Source: Massospora cicadina
Taxonomy: Eukaryota; Entomophthoromycota; Entomophthoromycetes; Entomophthorales; Entomophthoraceae
Direction of reading: 5' to 3'
NCBI GenBank assembly: GCA_022478985.1
Contig: JAKSZP010012124.1
Span: 45,736-109,735, forward strand
DNA length: 64,000 bases
This document shows, piece after piece, positions 11,086 through 24,636 of the stretch. Below the pieces are notes generated by a model. It was given only the letters and a program-made list of their open reading frames with translations. It searched no databases and was not told the origin of the DNA. The stretch's first letter is position 1, and each line of letters begins with the position of its first letter. The position numbers and the translations under genes are program-made.

Positions 11086-11507
11086 AAACTTGACTTGGAT
11101 ATAAAGTTACTATCCAAAGTCATCCAATTCTAATCATGGGTTAATTAATATCATTTCATCAGTTTTGGGAAAGTTATTAATACTTAAGGTTTTCTGCTGC
11201 AGCTATCAGCTGTGGCTAACCTTGCATCCCTTCATAATGTAAGACTCTAGGCTCCAGCTATCAGGCTGGATAGGGTTTTGCATCCCTATAGACAAAAATG
11301 GGCTCCAATCCTAAGGCATATCTGCTCACCCAATTAACGGATCTGGGCGTACCATTGTTAGGAAATGAGTAGCAGCAGTCCCTGTATAGCCTTTCCCACC
11401 CCAATGTCACCTCCTAGGGCTAAAGCTAAGATTATATATGAGACTTTAGATAATCAGTTCAGAGAATCTAACAATTCTGCTGAAAATTTGAAAATTTTTG
11501 TAGTATT

Positions 11508-11528
11508 TTTTTTTAGTACTAGATGGTC
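11508..11528 (-). mobile_element. 21-bp retrocopy with 17-bp TSD
   Basis: The minus strand reads GACCATCTAGTACT followed by seven A's. AAAATTTTTGTAGTATT flanks it on both sides (11491-11507 and 11529-11545). The long duplication and A-tail mark LINE-type target-primed retroposition of a very short 3' RNA end. Confidence 0.75.
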
Positions 11529-13253
11529 AAAATTTTTGTAGTATTGATACCATCAGGGCAAAAATCCTGTTGTAAATTATTTTGAGCAAATATTCATTTT
11601 TTATTTCATATTTTATATTCTCTCTTCTTATATTTAATAGGTATTTATTTTAAATTTTAGATGATGGTTTCCATCCTCAGGATTTAATGCAGATGCTAAT
11701 CTGTAAACATGGGTTACTATGTTTACCTTACGCTGCCACTTTTATTTTCAGTAGATTGATTCTCATTGATCCACCATCAGATATTCCGCTGAAATTTCTT
11801 AACCTAAAATCTAACATTTTTAAAATAATTTATTAACATAATAATGACTTTTCAGCGGATCTAACTATCTGTTTGCCAGCCAAATATGCAGTTTCCTAAA
11901 CCATTTCCATTGCATTGATCACAAATTACAAAATATTTGAAAAATCTTTCATGAGCCTCCCGTCTGACCAAAACTCTTAAATGACACCCCCTGATGTTGG
12001 ACATAAGCTTATATAGATGAACCTGACATCGGACAGATGACCATCAGGTCTCAGAAATACTGTCCAAAGTCTATTAGCATACTTAGAAAGGGACCCACTA
12101 GAAGGTTTGTGAGCAACAGTGAAGTATGACTCACAGGATACTTGCTCAAGGATCAGGTATAAATTTAAAGGGTCATTTTTGGAAAAAGGGAAAAGCGCTG
12201 AACATAAGTTTTGTTGTTGTTTTTTACAAGGAGCACTACTTTTCTTTTATGCCAGATTTACCACAGTTGGAAGTATATGACGAAAATTTCAACAGATTTC
12301 AAATAAATATTTAGTAAGGTTTATTTATATATTCAGCTTTTACATTTGATGGTATACTGTCTTCATAAAGTTATATCTATTTAAATGCAGCGTTACCTGT
12401 GCATATATAGTCCAGTTGCAGTTCAGATTGCAACATTTGGTACTAACTGCAGGGGGCAATTTCCACACAATGAATTTTATTAAAATACACCAAGATGCAA
12501 CTATTAGAATATACCTATGCCCTACGCTGCTGTAACAGCTAAGATCTGTCTGAAGAAGGGTAAGCGTGTTACATCTCTGGCCTCTGTCAGTCAATTAACA
12601 CCTTACAGCTTTTATGCCAAAAATTTAAGGACAGGAGATATTTATTTGAATTTTCATCTTGTAGAGTACAACCAAAACATGAACAGGTGTGTAATGATTC
12701 TGGGCGTAATGATACCATTTTGCTAGGATAGTGAAGCAACTCCACCAAGAAGATAGGAAGGCCACTTGTACATATTAATATTACCATAAATAGGATTGGC
12801 TTTATGTCTGAAAAAGAAGTATCAAGCCAGTTGTAACCAAATTACTGGCTATTTAAAGTATTTTTAGCATATAGAAAATGATTTTAGCGCTGCTTCAACT
12901 TCTAATTCAAACCCTGTCACTACACCAAAGGTTTCTGTTAATTTCTCCCATTCTGCTACCAATAATGATTGTTCTCATATTTGTCCTGGGTTATCCATGA
13001 ATCAAGGTTTATTGAAGTTAGCAAGGTTAGCCTGTTTAACTTTCCCAATTTTAACAAAAATGAGAATAATAACACTTTCGTTTGGTTATTTGAAATCAAT
13101 ATGGGAACTTAAATGACTTTACAAACTAGGAATAAAAATAAAGCTAGAGGACAATGTCATTCAAGAGCTGGTAAAACCAAAACTCTGTGAAGCTGTCATG
13201 TCTTATAGTAATGATAAAAAAGTTATTAACGAGTTTGGTAAGGCTGAAATAAT

Positions 13254-13278
13254 TTGGGAACATCTAGTACTAAAAAAA
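13254..13278 (+). mobile_element. 25-bp retrocopy with 13-bp TSD and an empty site in the next unit
   Basis: TTGGGAACATCTAGTACT plus seven A's lies between two copies of AGGCTGAAATAAT (13241-13253 and 13279-13291). The equivalent place in the next tandem unit (about 17443-17455) has a single GAGGCTGAAATGAT and no insert, which gives the pre-insertion state. Confidence 0.85.
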
Positions 13279-14418
13279 AGGCTGAAATAATGATAGAAGA
13301 AAAACTAGCTTCCTTTCCATCAACTTTAAATTAGGTGAAGAAAAGTCACCTTTACTGGCCAGTTTTATTAAGCCCAAGTGTTTATAGGTCTAAAGTTCTG
13401 AGCTACTATGATGCTCAGATTGTTTAGGCCACTCCTACAATCACTACAAAGAATTATACTGTAAGTTACACATTTTTAATTCTAAATCACCATAAATGAA
13501 ATGGTGATTTATCTCTGCCTTTGCACCCTCACTTTTAATTCACCAAACACGCCATATGTTAGATATAAAAAACGGATGCACTGGATACTGATTATATTAT
13601 GTAACTATGTGGCCATAAGCGGCCACAATACCCTATTGGATTACCAGGGATCCATTATTTAACATCAACCACAGACATTTAAGTGGGAAAAGCCTCAACG
13701 TCGTAGAAAGGGAATGTTTCTCTTCTTCTAAAATTCTAAAACCTCATCTAAAAATGGAACAATAATGAAAGCTACCTCACTGGTAAAGCTTATGATATGA
13801 GCATAGAATGATGCTTGCTATGTCTCTGCGGCTATGTGTTTGTAGCTTATTGATTTTACCTAAGCCAAGCAGAAACTCTTGATTTTGCTGCACTTACTAG
13901 CTTAGATAGTTACACCAGTGTACTTAGGTTAATATTGGCATGCTCATCATTAATGCTCAGGCAATTTTAGAAATTGGGTAATAATCAATCATAGTTTCCT
14001 TGATGCTGATAAAAACATTTGGGTTCACACCCAATATAACACATTGTAAGAAATTTGTAACCGTGGGGCCTAACGCCACTACCTCACTCAGACATATATT
14101 TCCTTGACACTGGAGTTTATTACTAAAGTGTTTTCAGCTCTGGCCATCATTTTACCTAAAAACTATGAGCTACTTATTAGTACCTCATTATTGAAATTTA
14201 TTGAATCAAAGCTAACTTTGAAACTGATTCTTAGGATTTTGGGTACAACACTTCCCTTTACTATACTAAGGGTTTCCAGCACATAGTTCATAAAAAACAT
14301 CAACCCTGTTAATTTAAGATATAATAACTTAATATTTTCACTCAGGCTTGCACTGTAGAATGGTTGATAATGTGTATACTGAGCCCCTGAGGCTTCCAGA
14401 GCCAGAGGAGGTTGGATA

Positions 14419-15305
14419 TGTCATGACTCCATGACAAAATTGAGGGCCTGGATTGCAAAGACAAAGATGCACGTAAGGAAGTCAAAAAGGTTAAGTTGGA
14501 AGCTTCTCTGACTTTAATCATCCCCTGGATCAACGCTGGGTACAGGCGAAATATGCTCAGTTTGGTCCTGGGAATGTGCGTGATGCTTGGCCTGGTGTTA
14601 CATCAAGGGCATTAAAACGCACCATCTAAGTTCTCAATCCTGAAGTTTTGTAACTGTTTCTCAATAAAAAGAGGTTAAAACCTGTTCCAATTTTAATATT
14701 ACCAATTCAGGTTGAGTCCAGTTACAATTCATAACTTAAGTTTATACAATTTTGAGCTATTAGACCCTGACTGATGGTAGTGTGCGCCTAATGGTGCACT
14801 TAGGCTTAGCATCAATCCAACTAATTAACAACTCACCCCCATTGCTTTAATATGTTTCTATGAGACCAACTTTCCTTTTTGGTTGACATCCTATTGATAA
14901 AGTCCCTGTTAGGGCAGTTTTTTGATTATGATTCCTTGGGTGAACCTGTGCGTGGACCTCCTTGATGAGGTCTCTAACAGCGTTGGTCAGTTTATTTTAG
15001 CTAAATTATCTCCCATATTTGGTGCACCATTGGGCCGCCTTGGTCCCCTCCAGATCAAAGCACCCAAGCCCTCCAGCACAGATCTCCAATTGGTTGATGA
15101 CTCCCCTTTGGGGTCCATTCAATTTTGTTATTTGCTATCTACTACTATATACCATGCTGTGAATCCTTGCCCTGGGCCCCTGTTGCTCTGGCAACCTCTT
15201 TGGTGCCCCATTTAACATATTGATAATGACTAGTTCCCTGGCGGTGTGGCGGTGTATCCTGCCTCACCTCGCTGGGAATGTGAGAAAACAGACAATCTCA
15301 TGAAA
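14419..15305 (+). repeat. family-B LTR in tandem unit 1
   Basis: TGTCATGACTCC...CTCATGAAA, 887 bp. The U3 coding trace is the same as in other B copies (for example CAACGCTGGGTACAGGCGAA). The U5 frame opens at 14922 with MIPWVNLCVDLLDEVSN. A TTTAATA box lies near 14845, upstream of the inferred start GGTTGAC near 14882. A purine-rich stretch (CCAGAGGAGGTTGGA) precedes it. Confidence 0.75.
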
Positions 15306-18300
15306 GAATCTCTCATCAACTTGATGTGAAGCGTCAACATGCTTAATTATTAATATTGAGTCTAGTGAGGGAGTTAAACCTATTAGATAATGTAAAAGCT
15401 TTTTTAATGCAATTTAAATTTATCCTGGCATATTTTAAAATCCAACGGGATTCACTTTGAGCTGGACGAAATTGTACTTTTAAACTGGACTACCAACCCT
15501 TGTTGGAAAAGATGATAATTCAAATTTCCTGATAGTTTGTATGGTAAACTCCTTGCACCACTATGCCAACCCAAAATGGTGTAGATTACACCTCTGGTGC
15601 TGTTTATCTAAACCAGGGAGAAATTATGGTATCCTTAGAAAACATCTACTCTTATCCAGTGCACATCAAAAGGCATCAAATAATTGCCTTTGTTTATGTG
15701 TTTCTGGTCTAACAGCCTAGCGTCCTAGAAATTATATGGGACACTCAGTTTTTCATGCTCAAAATGTTTGGTCAAGCGGGGGGCATATTGCGAGTTGGTT
15801 TGATCAACCATTTATATTTTTATACAATATATTTCATGTTTTTTATATACTAGATCATTATTTTATAAGAAAAAGAAGATTTACATTCTTCAGTCCTTGT
15901 CACTATGACAATCTTGAGATAAAAGACTATGGATTATCTTGCTCCATCACCTGTGTTTTAAGTGTATTGATTCACATCAATCCAATATAAGATTTTAACT
16001 CACTTCTCAATCATAAAATATAATTTCTTTTAAAAAACCAATAAAATAATCCTGAATCTTTTGCAAATTGACCTTATCTTTTCATCAGCTAAATAAACTA
16101 TCCCTAAACCAGTTTCATTCCATCATAAAAAAACAACCATAATTACTTAGCGAATTAGTCATGAGCTTCCCAGATGACTAAAACCCTAAAAGTTGCCAAT
16201 TCGTTTGACAGACAATTACCACGATGTACCCAACGGTGGACAGACAACTGTCAGGTATTGAAAAGATCTTGACAGTCTATTAGAAGACTAAAACGGGAGA
16301 TCACTAAAAGATTTGGGAGCGACAGAGAAGGCCAACTCACAGGCTATCCCATTAAGGCTCTGGTACAAAGAAGGTGCAATTATTGAAAACAGGGATGAAA
16401 TGTGTAAATGTAAATCAATATTGATTTTATCTAATGAGCACAAATTTGCTTTTATTCTGGATTCACACCGCTGAAATTAACAATGAGACTAATTTGATTT
16501 GGAAGCTATATTTTAAAACTCTTAGTTATCTCTTTGACTTTTACAATTTTGAGGTGTACTGTAGTCAACAGCTATACCTTTTTAGTTGCAACGTTACCTG
16601 TGCATATATAGTACAGTTGCAGTTCAGTTTATAACATTTGATATTCGCTACAGGGGGCATTTTCCAAACACTACATTATGTTAAAAGTACACTAAGATGC
16701 AACTTTTTAAAAATACCTATGCTCCCACGTTTCTGTAACATCTTCAATCTTCCTGAAGAAGTGAAAGCGTGTTTCATCTCTGGCCTCTGTCAAACACTTA
16801 ACACCTTACAACTCCAATTCAAAAATTTAAAGACAGGAAATAAAATATTTTAATTTTCACCTGTAGAGTACAACCAAAAACATGAATAGGTTGAGTCATG
16901 ACTCTTGGCGGAATGATATCATTTGCTAGGATTGTGAAGCATCTCATTTAGAAGTTAGGAAGGCTATTTGTACATGTAAATATGACCATTAATATGATTG
17001 ACCCTTTGGCTCTGAACCAGAAGAAATTATCAACCCAGTTGTAACCAACTTACTGAATATTGAGTATCTTACCCAGGCCAGAATTTGTTCTTAACGCTGC
17101 TCCAACTTCTACTGCAAACCCTATAATCACACCAGAGGCTTCTGTTAATTCCTATCATTCTGCAACCAATGAGATTGTTCTGTGATTTGTCCTGAGTTAC
17201 CCAGGAAGCAGGTTTCATTGACGGTCACCAGGTTAGCCTGGAAACTTACCCAATTATTAGAAGTAGGAATATTACTCTCTCATGTGGCTATTTAAAATCA
17301 CTATGGGGAATTTAGCTGACTTTACAAACTGGCCACTTTAATGAACCTGTTGGCCCTGTCATTCGAAAGATGGCAATATCAAAGCTCTATGAATCTGGCA
17401 TGTCATATAGTAATGATAAAAAATTTATTAACAAGTTTGGTGAGGCTGAAATGATGATAGAAGAAAACTGCCTTCCTTTTTATCAACTTTAAACCAGGTG
17501 AAGAAGTGTCACCTTTACTGACTATTTTCATTTAAAAAGATCAAGTGTTATGTGAGGGGTTAAAGTTCAGAGCCACTATCATTCTCAGATTGCTTTATGA
17601 CACACCTGTAAGTCCTACAAAGAATTATACTGGGGTAAGTTACTCATTTTAAATTCTAAATCACCATAACGGAGATGGTAAATTATCACTGTCTTTTCAC
17701 CCTCACTTTTGACGCACCAAACACAGCATATGTTAGATATAAAAAAATGGATGCACGGGAAACAGATTACATAAAATATCTATGTGGCCATAAGTGGCCC
17801 CAGTACCCTATTAAATAACCATGGATCCATAGTTGACATCAACCACAGAACTTTGGTGGTAAAAGCCTCAGCGGAGTAGTAAGAGAATATCTATCTTCTT
17901 TTAAATTTCTAAAACTTCATTTAAAGAATGGAACAATCACAAATGCTACCTCACTGGCAAAATTTCTGATATGAGCATAAAATGATTTTTGCTATGCCTT
18001 CACGGCTGATGGTGTTAGTAACTTATTGCTTTTACATAAGCCAAGCAGAAACTCTTGATGTTGCTACACTTATAATCTTAGATAGTTACACCAGTGTACT
18101 TAGGTTAATATTGGCATGCTCAACATTAAAGTTTAGGCAATTTTGGACATTGGGTACCAATCATCATATTCTCCTTGATGCTGATGAAGAAACATGGTAT
18201 CACACCCAATATCACTAATTGCAAGAACCATGGAGCTGTGGGGCCTAATGCCACTTTCCCACTTGGAGCATATAGCTCTTTGACAATGGGGTTTATTACT

Positions 18301-18689
18301 AAAGTGTTTTCAGCTCTGGTCATCATTTTACCACAAGAAAACTATGAGCTACTTATTTGTACAAATTTTTTGAGAATTATGGAATCAAAGCTAACTTTAA
18401 AACAGATTCTCTGGATTTAGGGGGACAGCTTCTCTTTATATTTTATATGAATGATTTATTTGATAATGAACGTGGCCTCATGGCCTAGTTACTAAGTTTT
18501 CTTCTAATCCAACCAATATTGAATTGCAGACGCCTAATGAGACTACAGCGCTTAGTCCATACAATAACATCAACCTTGCTGGTTTATGGTACAATGAATT
18601 TATTGATTTCTCCTCAGGCTTGCACTGTATAATGGTGATAGTGTGTATACTGTGCCGCTGAGGCTTCCAGAGCCAGAGGAGGTTGGATC

Positions 18690-19578
18690 TTTCATGACTC
18701 CATGACGCAATTGAGAGCAAAGATTTCAAGGACAAAGCTGCATGTCAGGAGGCCAAAAAGGTTAAGTTGGCAGGCCTCCTGACCTTAAACATACCCTTGA
18801 CTAACGCTGGGTACAGGTGAAATATGCCCAGGTTGGTCCTGAGAATGTGTGTGATGCTTGGCCTGGCGTTACAGCCAGGTCATAAAAACGCACCAGCTAA
18901 GTTCTTAATCCTGACGGTTTTTTACAGTTCTGGAGGAACAGGAGAACAAATCCCATTCCAAATTTAATATTACCAAATCATGTTAAGTCCAGTTACAATC
19001 CATAGCTTTAGTTTGGTAAATTTTGAGTTACAGGACCATGGCCAATAGTAGCGTGCGCCTATTGGTGCACTTGGCTTATCACCACTTTCATTAATTGACA
19101 ACTCGCTCCATTGTTTAAGTATGTTTTCATGAGACCAACCTTTCTCTTTTTGTCGACTTCCTATCAATAAATTCCCCATTAGGTTACATTTTTTTGAATA
19201 TGGTTCCATGGGCAAACCTGTGCGTGGAACTCCTTAAGAAGGTCTCTAACTTTGTTAGTCCGTTTATTTTAACTAAATTATCTTCCATATCTGGTGCACC
19301 GCTGGGCTGCCCTGGTCCCCTCCGGATCAAAGCATTCAAGCCCTCCTGACAGATCACCACTTGGATGTGGACTCCCCTTTGGGGTCCAACCAAGATTTGT
19401 TATTTATTTGTTATCTACTATATACTGTGCTGTACACCCTTGCCCTGGGTCCCTTTTTCTCTGGTATCCTCTGCGGTGCCCTGTTTACCATATTGCTAGT
19501 GACTAGTTCCCTGGCGATGTGGCGGTGTATCATGCACCAGCTCGCTGGGATGTGAGAATTACAGACATTCTCATGAAA
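18690..19578 (+). repeat. family-B LTR in tandem unit 2
   Basis: Matches 14419-15305 and ends CTCATGAAA. U5 reads MVPWANLCVELLKKVSN from about 19200 and, after a frameshift, LFTILLVTSSLAMWRCI. Both flanks also match those of unit 1, so the repeat is larger than the LTR. Confidence 0.75.
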
Positions 19579-20427
19579 GGATCTCCCTCCAACTTGAGGC
19601 GAAGTGACAACCTGCTTAATTGTTAATAATGAATCTATTGAATTATACCTACTAGATATCGTAGAAGCTGTCAATACACTTTAATTTTACCCTGGCATAT
19701 TATAGAGTCCAATGGGATTCACTTGGAACTGGACGAAATTGACTATTGGACTGGGACACCATCCTTGTTGGAACAGATGATACTTTACAAATTCCTAATT
19801 ATTGTATGGTAGACTCCTTCCGCCTTTTCTGCCAATTCAAAAGAGATCCCATTGCCACCTCTGGTGCTTTTATCCTAACTAGGGAGAAATTAAAATGTCC
19901 TTAGAAAAACCTACTCTTACATAATGCACATCTGAAAGGCATCAAAATAATTTCCTTTGATTATGTGTGGCCTGGTCTAACATCCTGGCAACCTAGAAAT
20001 TATCTGATCACCCACTTATTTTTGTTCTCAGATGTTTGGTCAAGTGGGTGAATGTGTGCGAGATGGTTTGACCAACCATTTAGATTCTATTTCATATTTT
20101 CATAATTTATATTTACTAGATCAATATTTTATAGTTAGATGAAAGTTTCCATTCCTCAGACCTTGGCACCTATGTCAATCTGTAGAATTAGTACTATGGA
20201 TTATCTTTCCCCATCGCCTGTGTTTTAAGTAGTTTAATTCCCATTAATCCACCATACAATATTTTACCGCATTTATTGTCCTTTAATTTAGACTTTTACA
20301 AGTCTATTGATATAATCCTAACTTTTTTCAGATTGATTATTATCTGACAGCCATCCAGATAAACAGTTCCCTAAACCAGTTTCATTCCATCAGTCACACA
20401 TTATAAGATTTACTTAGAAAATTCATC

Positions 20428-20622
20428 ATGAGCCTCCCCGCTGACCAAAACCCTAAAAGATGCCCTAACGTTGTACAGAAAATTACCAAGATGTACCCAA
20501 CGGTGGAAATACAACTGTCAGGTCTCATAAGTACTTTCCACAGTTTATTAGCAGACAAGAAGTGGGGATCACTAGAAGACTTGGGAGCGATTGAGAAGGA
20601 AAACTCACAGGCCACTTCTTAA
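20428..20622 (+). CDS. small conserved ORF of the tandem unit (unknown)
   Basis: This 64-codon ORF starts MSLPADQNPKR. Decayed counterparts at the same place in the other two units (about 11950 and 16160) begin MSLPSDQN and MSFPDD. Conserved features are a P-T-V motif, LSG, and a Trp-Gly/Leu-rich end. Its recurrence suggests the start of a real protein of the repeated element, perhaps Gag, with the following sequence frameshifted or intron-split. I do not recognise a family. Confidence 0.35.
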   Translation: MSLPADQNPKRCPNVVQKITKMYPTVEIQLSGLISTFHSLLADKKWGSLEDLGAIEKENSQATS

Positions 20623-21095
20623 AGAATCAGGTAGAAATTAGAAGGTTCAACTATTGGAAAAGGTGATGAAATATGGCAATGTAAATCTGGTTATTAATTT
20701 TGTTTAAGTAGCACTAATTTGCTTTTATGTCAGATTCACCACCGCTGAAAGTGCGTAATAAAACTACAATGAATTTTAAAGAAAATATTTAAAAAAGATT
20801 TAGTTTCTACCTACCTTTTAACTTTTGAGGTCTACTGTCTTCATACAGCTATTTTGTTTGATGCAACGTTAACTGTGCCTATATCGCCCAATTTTTGTTC
20901 AGGTTGCACCAAACCCCTCCAAATCATATATAAGCTAACAGTGACCTAGCTATTTAAGAAGACCTGACATCTGGGATAAACCCAGATAAAAATCCTTTAA
21001 AAAAATTTATCTTTAACCAAAACTTTTAAAGGGAAAGAGCGCTGGACATGGGGTGATATTATAAATAGGTTGCGTTGTGAACAAAGATAAACTAA

Positions 21096-21443
21096 CTAAT
21101 TGCAACATGAAGCCAACTGATTAATATATGAAACGAGAAGATTGGGAATAGCTTTGGCGTTTCTAAGAGTTGAAATCCTGTGACGCCATGATTCCCCACC
21201 TACTAGTATAAGAATTAACAACCTTCTAATATGATTTGGGTGAATTAATTTGAAGTTTCCTTTTTTGGTAATGAAAAATTGTTCCTCAGAAGACCCCTTT
21301 TTATTCATTATTAATAGATTAAATGGTAAGTGGGAACATAATCCCAATATAAGCCCTTTTTTCATCATCCAACATGCCTTTTCCCACTGATTTGAGATCA
21401 TATGTGCCTTGTGGACTTTAAGTGCCTTTGTGAAATCTATCAC
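21096..21443 (-). CDS. hypothetical 115-codon ORF
   Basis: A minus-strand ORF in a stretch without assigned repeats. It is rich in Lys, Leu, Ile and His, with a hydrophobic stretch near the middle (RRLLILILVGG). No known motif, signal peptide or neighbour supports a function. It could be part of a decayed element gene whose other parts lie between 20.9 and 22.1 kb. Chance is possible in this AT-rich DNA. Confidence 0.25.
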   Translation of the reverse strand: MIDFTKALKVHKAHMISNQWEKACWMMKKGLILGLCSHLPFNLLIMNKKGSSEEQFFITKKGNFKLIHPNHIRRLLILILVGGESWRHRISTLRNAKAIPNLLVSYINQLASCCN

Positions 21444-22106
21444 AACTACGTAGGAAACCAGGTTTTTGCATGAAACTTTGGGTTTCTGATAAGAAATAAG
21501 AGGGGCACCAACCTAAGGTCTTACCTCTCACCAAGATGACTACTCTGTGGTACACTCTAGATGAGAGATGGGTTTCTGCTAATCCCTCCTGTTTAAACCA
21601 ACCAACCCCAAGCCCAAACCCATTATTTTCACTGAGATAGCGGTTTATGATAGCTATAGATCAAAAAGCTCTGCTCTAATATTTATATAGATGTTTAGAG
21701 CATATGGAAAAAGATAAATTTCCATTTAAACAACTGCATAACCAGGAGCATCCTTAGTTGTAAACATATTTGATCCCTTGGGTAAATTTAGGTGATAATC
21801 TGAACATCAAATTTCACACTGGAAAAATTTTGAACTGAGATGGTATACAATTTGATTCAGATGTGTCAAAAGATTTTAAGGTTGCTATGGTAGTTTCAGA
21901 TGATTGAAACACATAATTTTATATATTTTTTCTGGAGTCAGAAAATAAACAAAATTATATTGTTGAAGGATAGGGTTAAAATTTAAATGCGTTTTAACTT
22001 CACTAGGTTATTGTCATACCAAAAACTCTCTTTCTGCTCAATGTAACTTTCCAATCAAATCTTATGAAAAAAGCAAACATTTATCACCTGCCATAGTTTC
22101 ACTCCA

Positions 22107-23772
22107 ATGTCCTCAGATTCTCTGCCAGCTGCTCCAGTGTGTGGCAGCAGCGAAACTCCCCCTGCCATTTTCTATCTGGAGGAAATCTCACTCAGACTGG
22201 CTTGCCCAGTTATACTAAACCCCTGGGACAATTTGTTTATCCCAGGGATCTTTATGCCCACCTCGCTTATACCCAAGTGGTACCTCATTGCCCCCTGGTG
22301 CTCCCTTGGAGCAACATGCATTTTGGCCTTAGGGTCGATTATAGGAAATTTTTCCCTTACCACGACCAAGCCATTATCAAAATGGCTCAGGTGGTAATGA
22401 CTCCCACCAGTTTTATTGATTTCCACCCCTATAAGGGGTATTTCAATCTCAGCTTCGCCTGTGAAGCTGATGCTGCCACTGTGGCAACAGTGACCCTGGC
22501 ATTCCAGGGTACAGCTCTCCCCACAATTTGGATCCAGCTTTCAGCAGATACCACTTTGGTGGTTCAGTTTGCTGGTTTGCCCACCCACCTCCCCCTGAGG
22601 TGCTATATCAGGAGCTGATGATGGTTTGGCACCCTATGGCTCCAACCCCATCTTACAATTTGTGGTCTTAAATGGGGTCATACACCTCACTGGGCCTTGG
22701 GAATATGACACAATTAACCCTGAATTTAGTAAAATTTCCTTGTCAATTCCCCCTTTTGCCATCATTCCTTCTGCCCCTGACTATCCATTATGTGCCCGCG
22801 TCAAGGGCAGGTGTACAGTCTGTACATTCTGTTTTGAGTTGTACCATCAAAATGCAAGTGCCCTTCCTTTGCTTTTGCTAGCTCAGATTTCATGTCTGAC
22901 AGCTTCCAATCTGCCACCTACCCCATGCCATCTTTGGTATGGGGTATGATCCTAACTTCCCCTCTCCCAAAGCCTGTTGCTGCTGCGCCTGAAGCCATTA
23001 ATCAGCCTTCACCTCACCCCAGTACCACATATGATCCCTCCAATCAAGCGCTGGCTTGGACTCCAGTTTGCTCCCATGATTCCTCCAACAAATCAACCAA
23101 ACCTCAACCATAGGCCAATTCCCCAATTCAACTCAACCAGAACCCATGGGAGTTATTGGCTTAAATTGATGAATCAGGTAACCTCATTGAAGAACCACCT
23201 CTACAAATTGAGCGGTTCATTAATGCAGAATGGGACCCCAAATACCCCCTCATTAATATACCCCACAGCCAAATGCCAAACCATTTTGCAGCGACCATTA
23301 GCTTGCAGTCAAAGCAGCTGCCACGCCAGATTGCCATCCCCTCCACAAAGCTATCACTAAATAAGTGAAGGTGCTCACAGGAGATATCCCCCCTCCTGTT
23401 ATCTTCTCAACCCTCATTCCACAAAGTAAGGATACAGTGAATCAACTACACAATGATATCAATGACACTATCCAGAATGTGGTAACTGTAGCATGGAATT
23501 TTAAAGCTAAAATTACCTTAACTAACCTTGCCACATTTATCAAACTCCCAGATGCTCGCATTAAAGCCAAAAAAGCTTTAGCTGAATATATGCACCATTT
23601 TTTAGCTGGAAATTTCCATGAGATACCCATCATCAGTGCTATTAAACCACATGCCACTGATGCCCCGACGCCCTTGTTCTCCACCTTGGCCCATGCCCTA
23701 ATCTGGGATGAGGAAGCTGTTTCTAAAGATGAGCCCCCTAATCCCCCTACCCCTTCCGTCATGGTCAGATAA
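22107..23772 (+). pseudogene. ORF1-like RNA-binding protein remnant (retroelement)
   Basis: Overlapping open frames (22107-22397, 22139-22618, 22626-22949, 22977-23360, 23365-23772) follow one another and together look like one protein of about 550 residues broken by frameshifts. The order is an RRM-like or DUF4283-like region (FIDFHPYKGYFNLSF, then FAGLPTHLPL), a zinc-knuckle trace near 22820 (CTVC, then H after about ten residues, last Cys lost), a Pro/Ser-rich linker, and a C-terminal domain (LPDARIKAKKALAEYMHHFL). LINE ORF1-type proteins have this order, but no endonuclease or RT is present, so the family is inferred. A truncated second copy sits at 10470-11085. Confidence 0.45.
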
Positions 23773-24636
23773 GCAGTTTTCCACTGCCCCACCTGGTTGG
23801 TTTTGTTTAAGTGTGTCAGACATTTGCCTCCCAGGGGCCTGACAAAGAATGTTGAGGGGCAATCATGGGAGAAATGGGGAAATGTTGGACATATTCAAGT
23901 CCGTGATGCTAATATTAATAATTCAATTTCTTATAATGAATTAGTCAGCCAAAAGACCCTAGCCAATTCTCGGTAAATTCCAATTAATAGGGGCCCTAAG
24001 TTTCCTACTAAAACTCGGAATAATCCTATGAGTTTGGGGGGTCAGATTACCCCGAGCTCTCAGCCAAATCCCATCCTTATTGCAGAGGTTTCTCCCCCAA
24101 CCCCTATTAACTTGGTACAGGTCACACCGCGGTGACCAGCCCCTTTTTAGGGTCGAAGGGTGACCAATGGAGTGAAATTCTTTTCCCACCCAGTGATTGG
24201 GTGAAGTTTGATGAAAGCCTTACCTCATGGAGCCAAATTCCCTATTGTCAGCCCCTCTCAGCCACTTCCTAAACTAAAGCGAGTTTGAAATGATCTGATA
24301 GGTCCTTCTCACATATTTCCTAATTCAGAATGCATTAAGCAATCCAAACCTCGAACTCTAATATGTTAAATATGAATTATCAACTTGGGGATAGGGGTCC
24401 TTTCTTAACCCCTTCAGCTATCAATAAATACACCAAAAACCCAGAATTCCCGAATTTTATTATTTACTTAACCCTATTATTTTAAGTGGTTTTCTCCCCC
24501 AGTTGTTAGATTTTTAGGCTTATAAGCACCAGCGAGCGAAAAATCCCCAAAAGTCCAACAAAGTGTATCAATCAATCCACTCGTCTTTAAGTTTGGTTTG
24601 AATTGAGTGGTTACATTAGGTTTTTTTGAATCATTA

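Larger units (their letters stand above)
11640..20930 (+). repeat. tandem array of about 4.2-4.3 kb units
   Basis: The same order of sequence blocks occurs two to three times. Block 'CCTAAACCANTTNCATT' is at about 11895, 16100 and 20373. Block 'ACGTTACCTGTGCATATATAG' is at about 12390 and 16590, with a decayed third copy near 20865. The family-B LTR is at 14419 and 18690. Offsets are about 4.2-4.29 kb. Units differ by many substitutions and small indels. The array reads internal-LTR-internal-LTR-internal, as unequal recombination between LTRs would give. The internal part has conserved short coding traces (YTSGAxxL, SLENL; GLWYNEFIDFSSGLHC; LRLPEPEEVG) that I do not recognise. Confidence 0.75.

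Noticed and set aside
12340..12594. 84-codon minus ORF in the tandem unit
   Set aside because: The counterpart in the next unit is not open on that strand.
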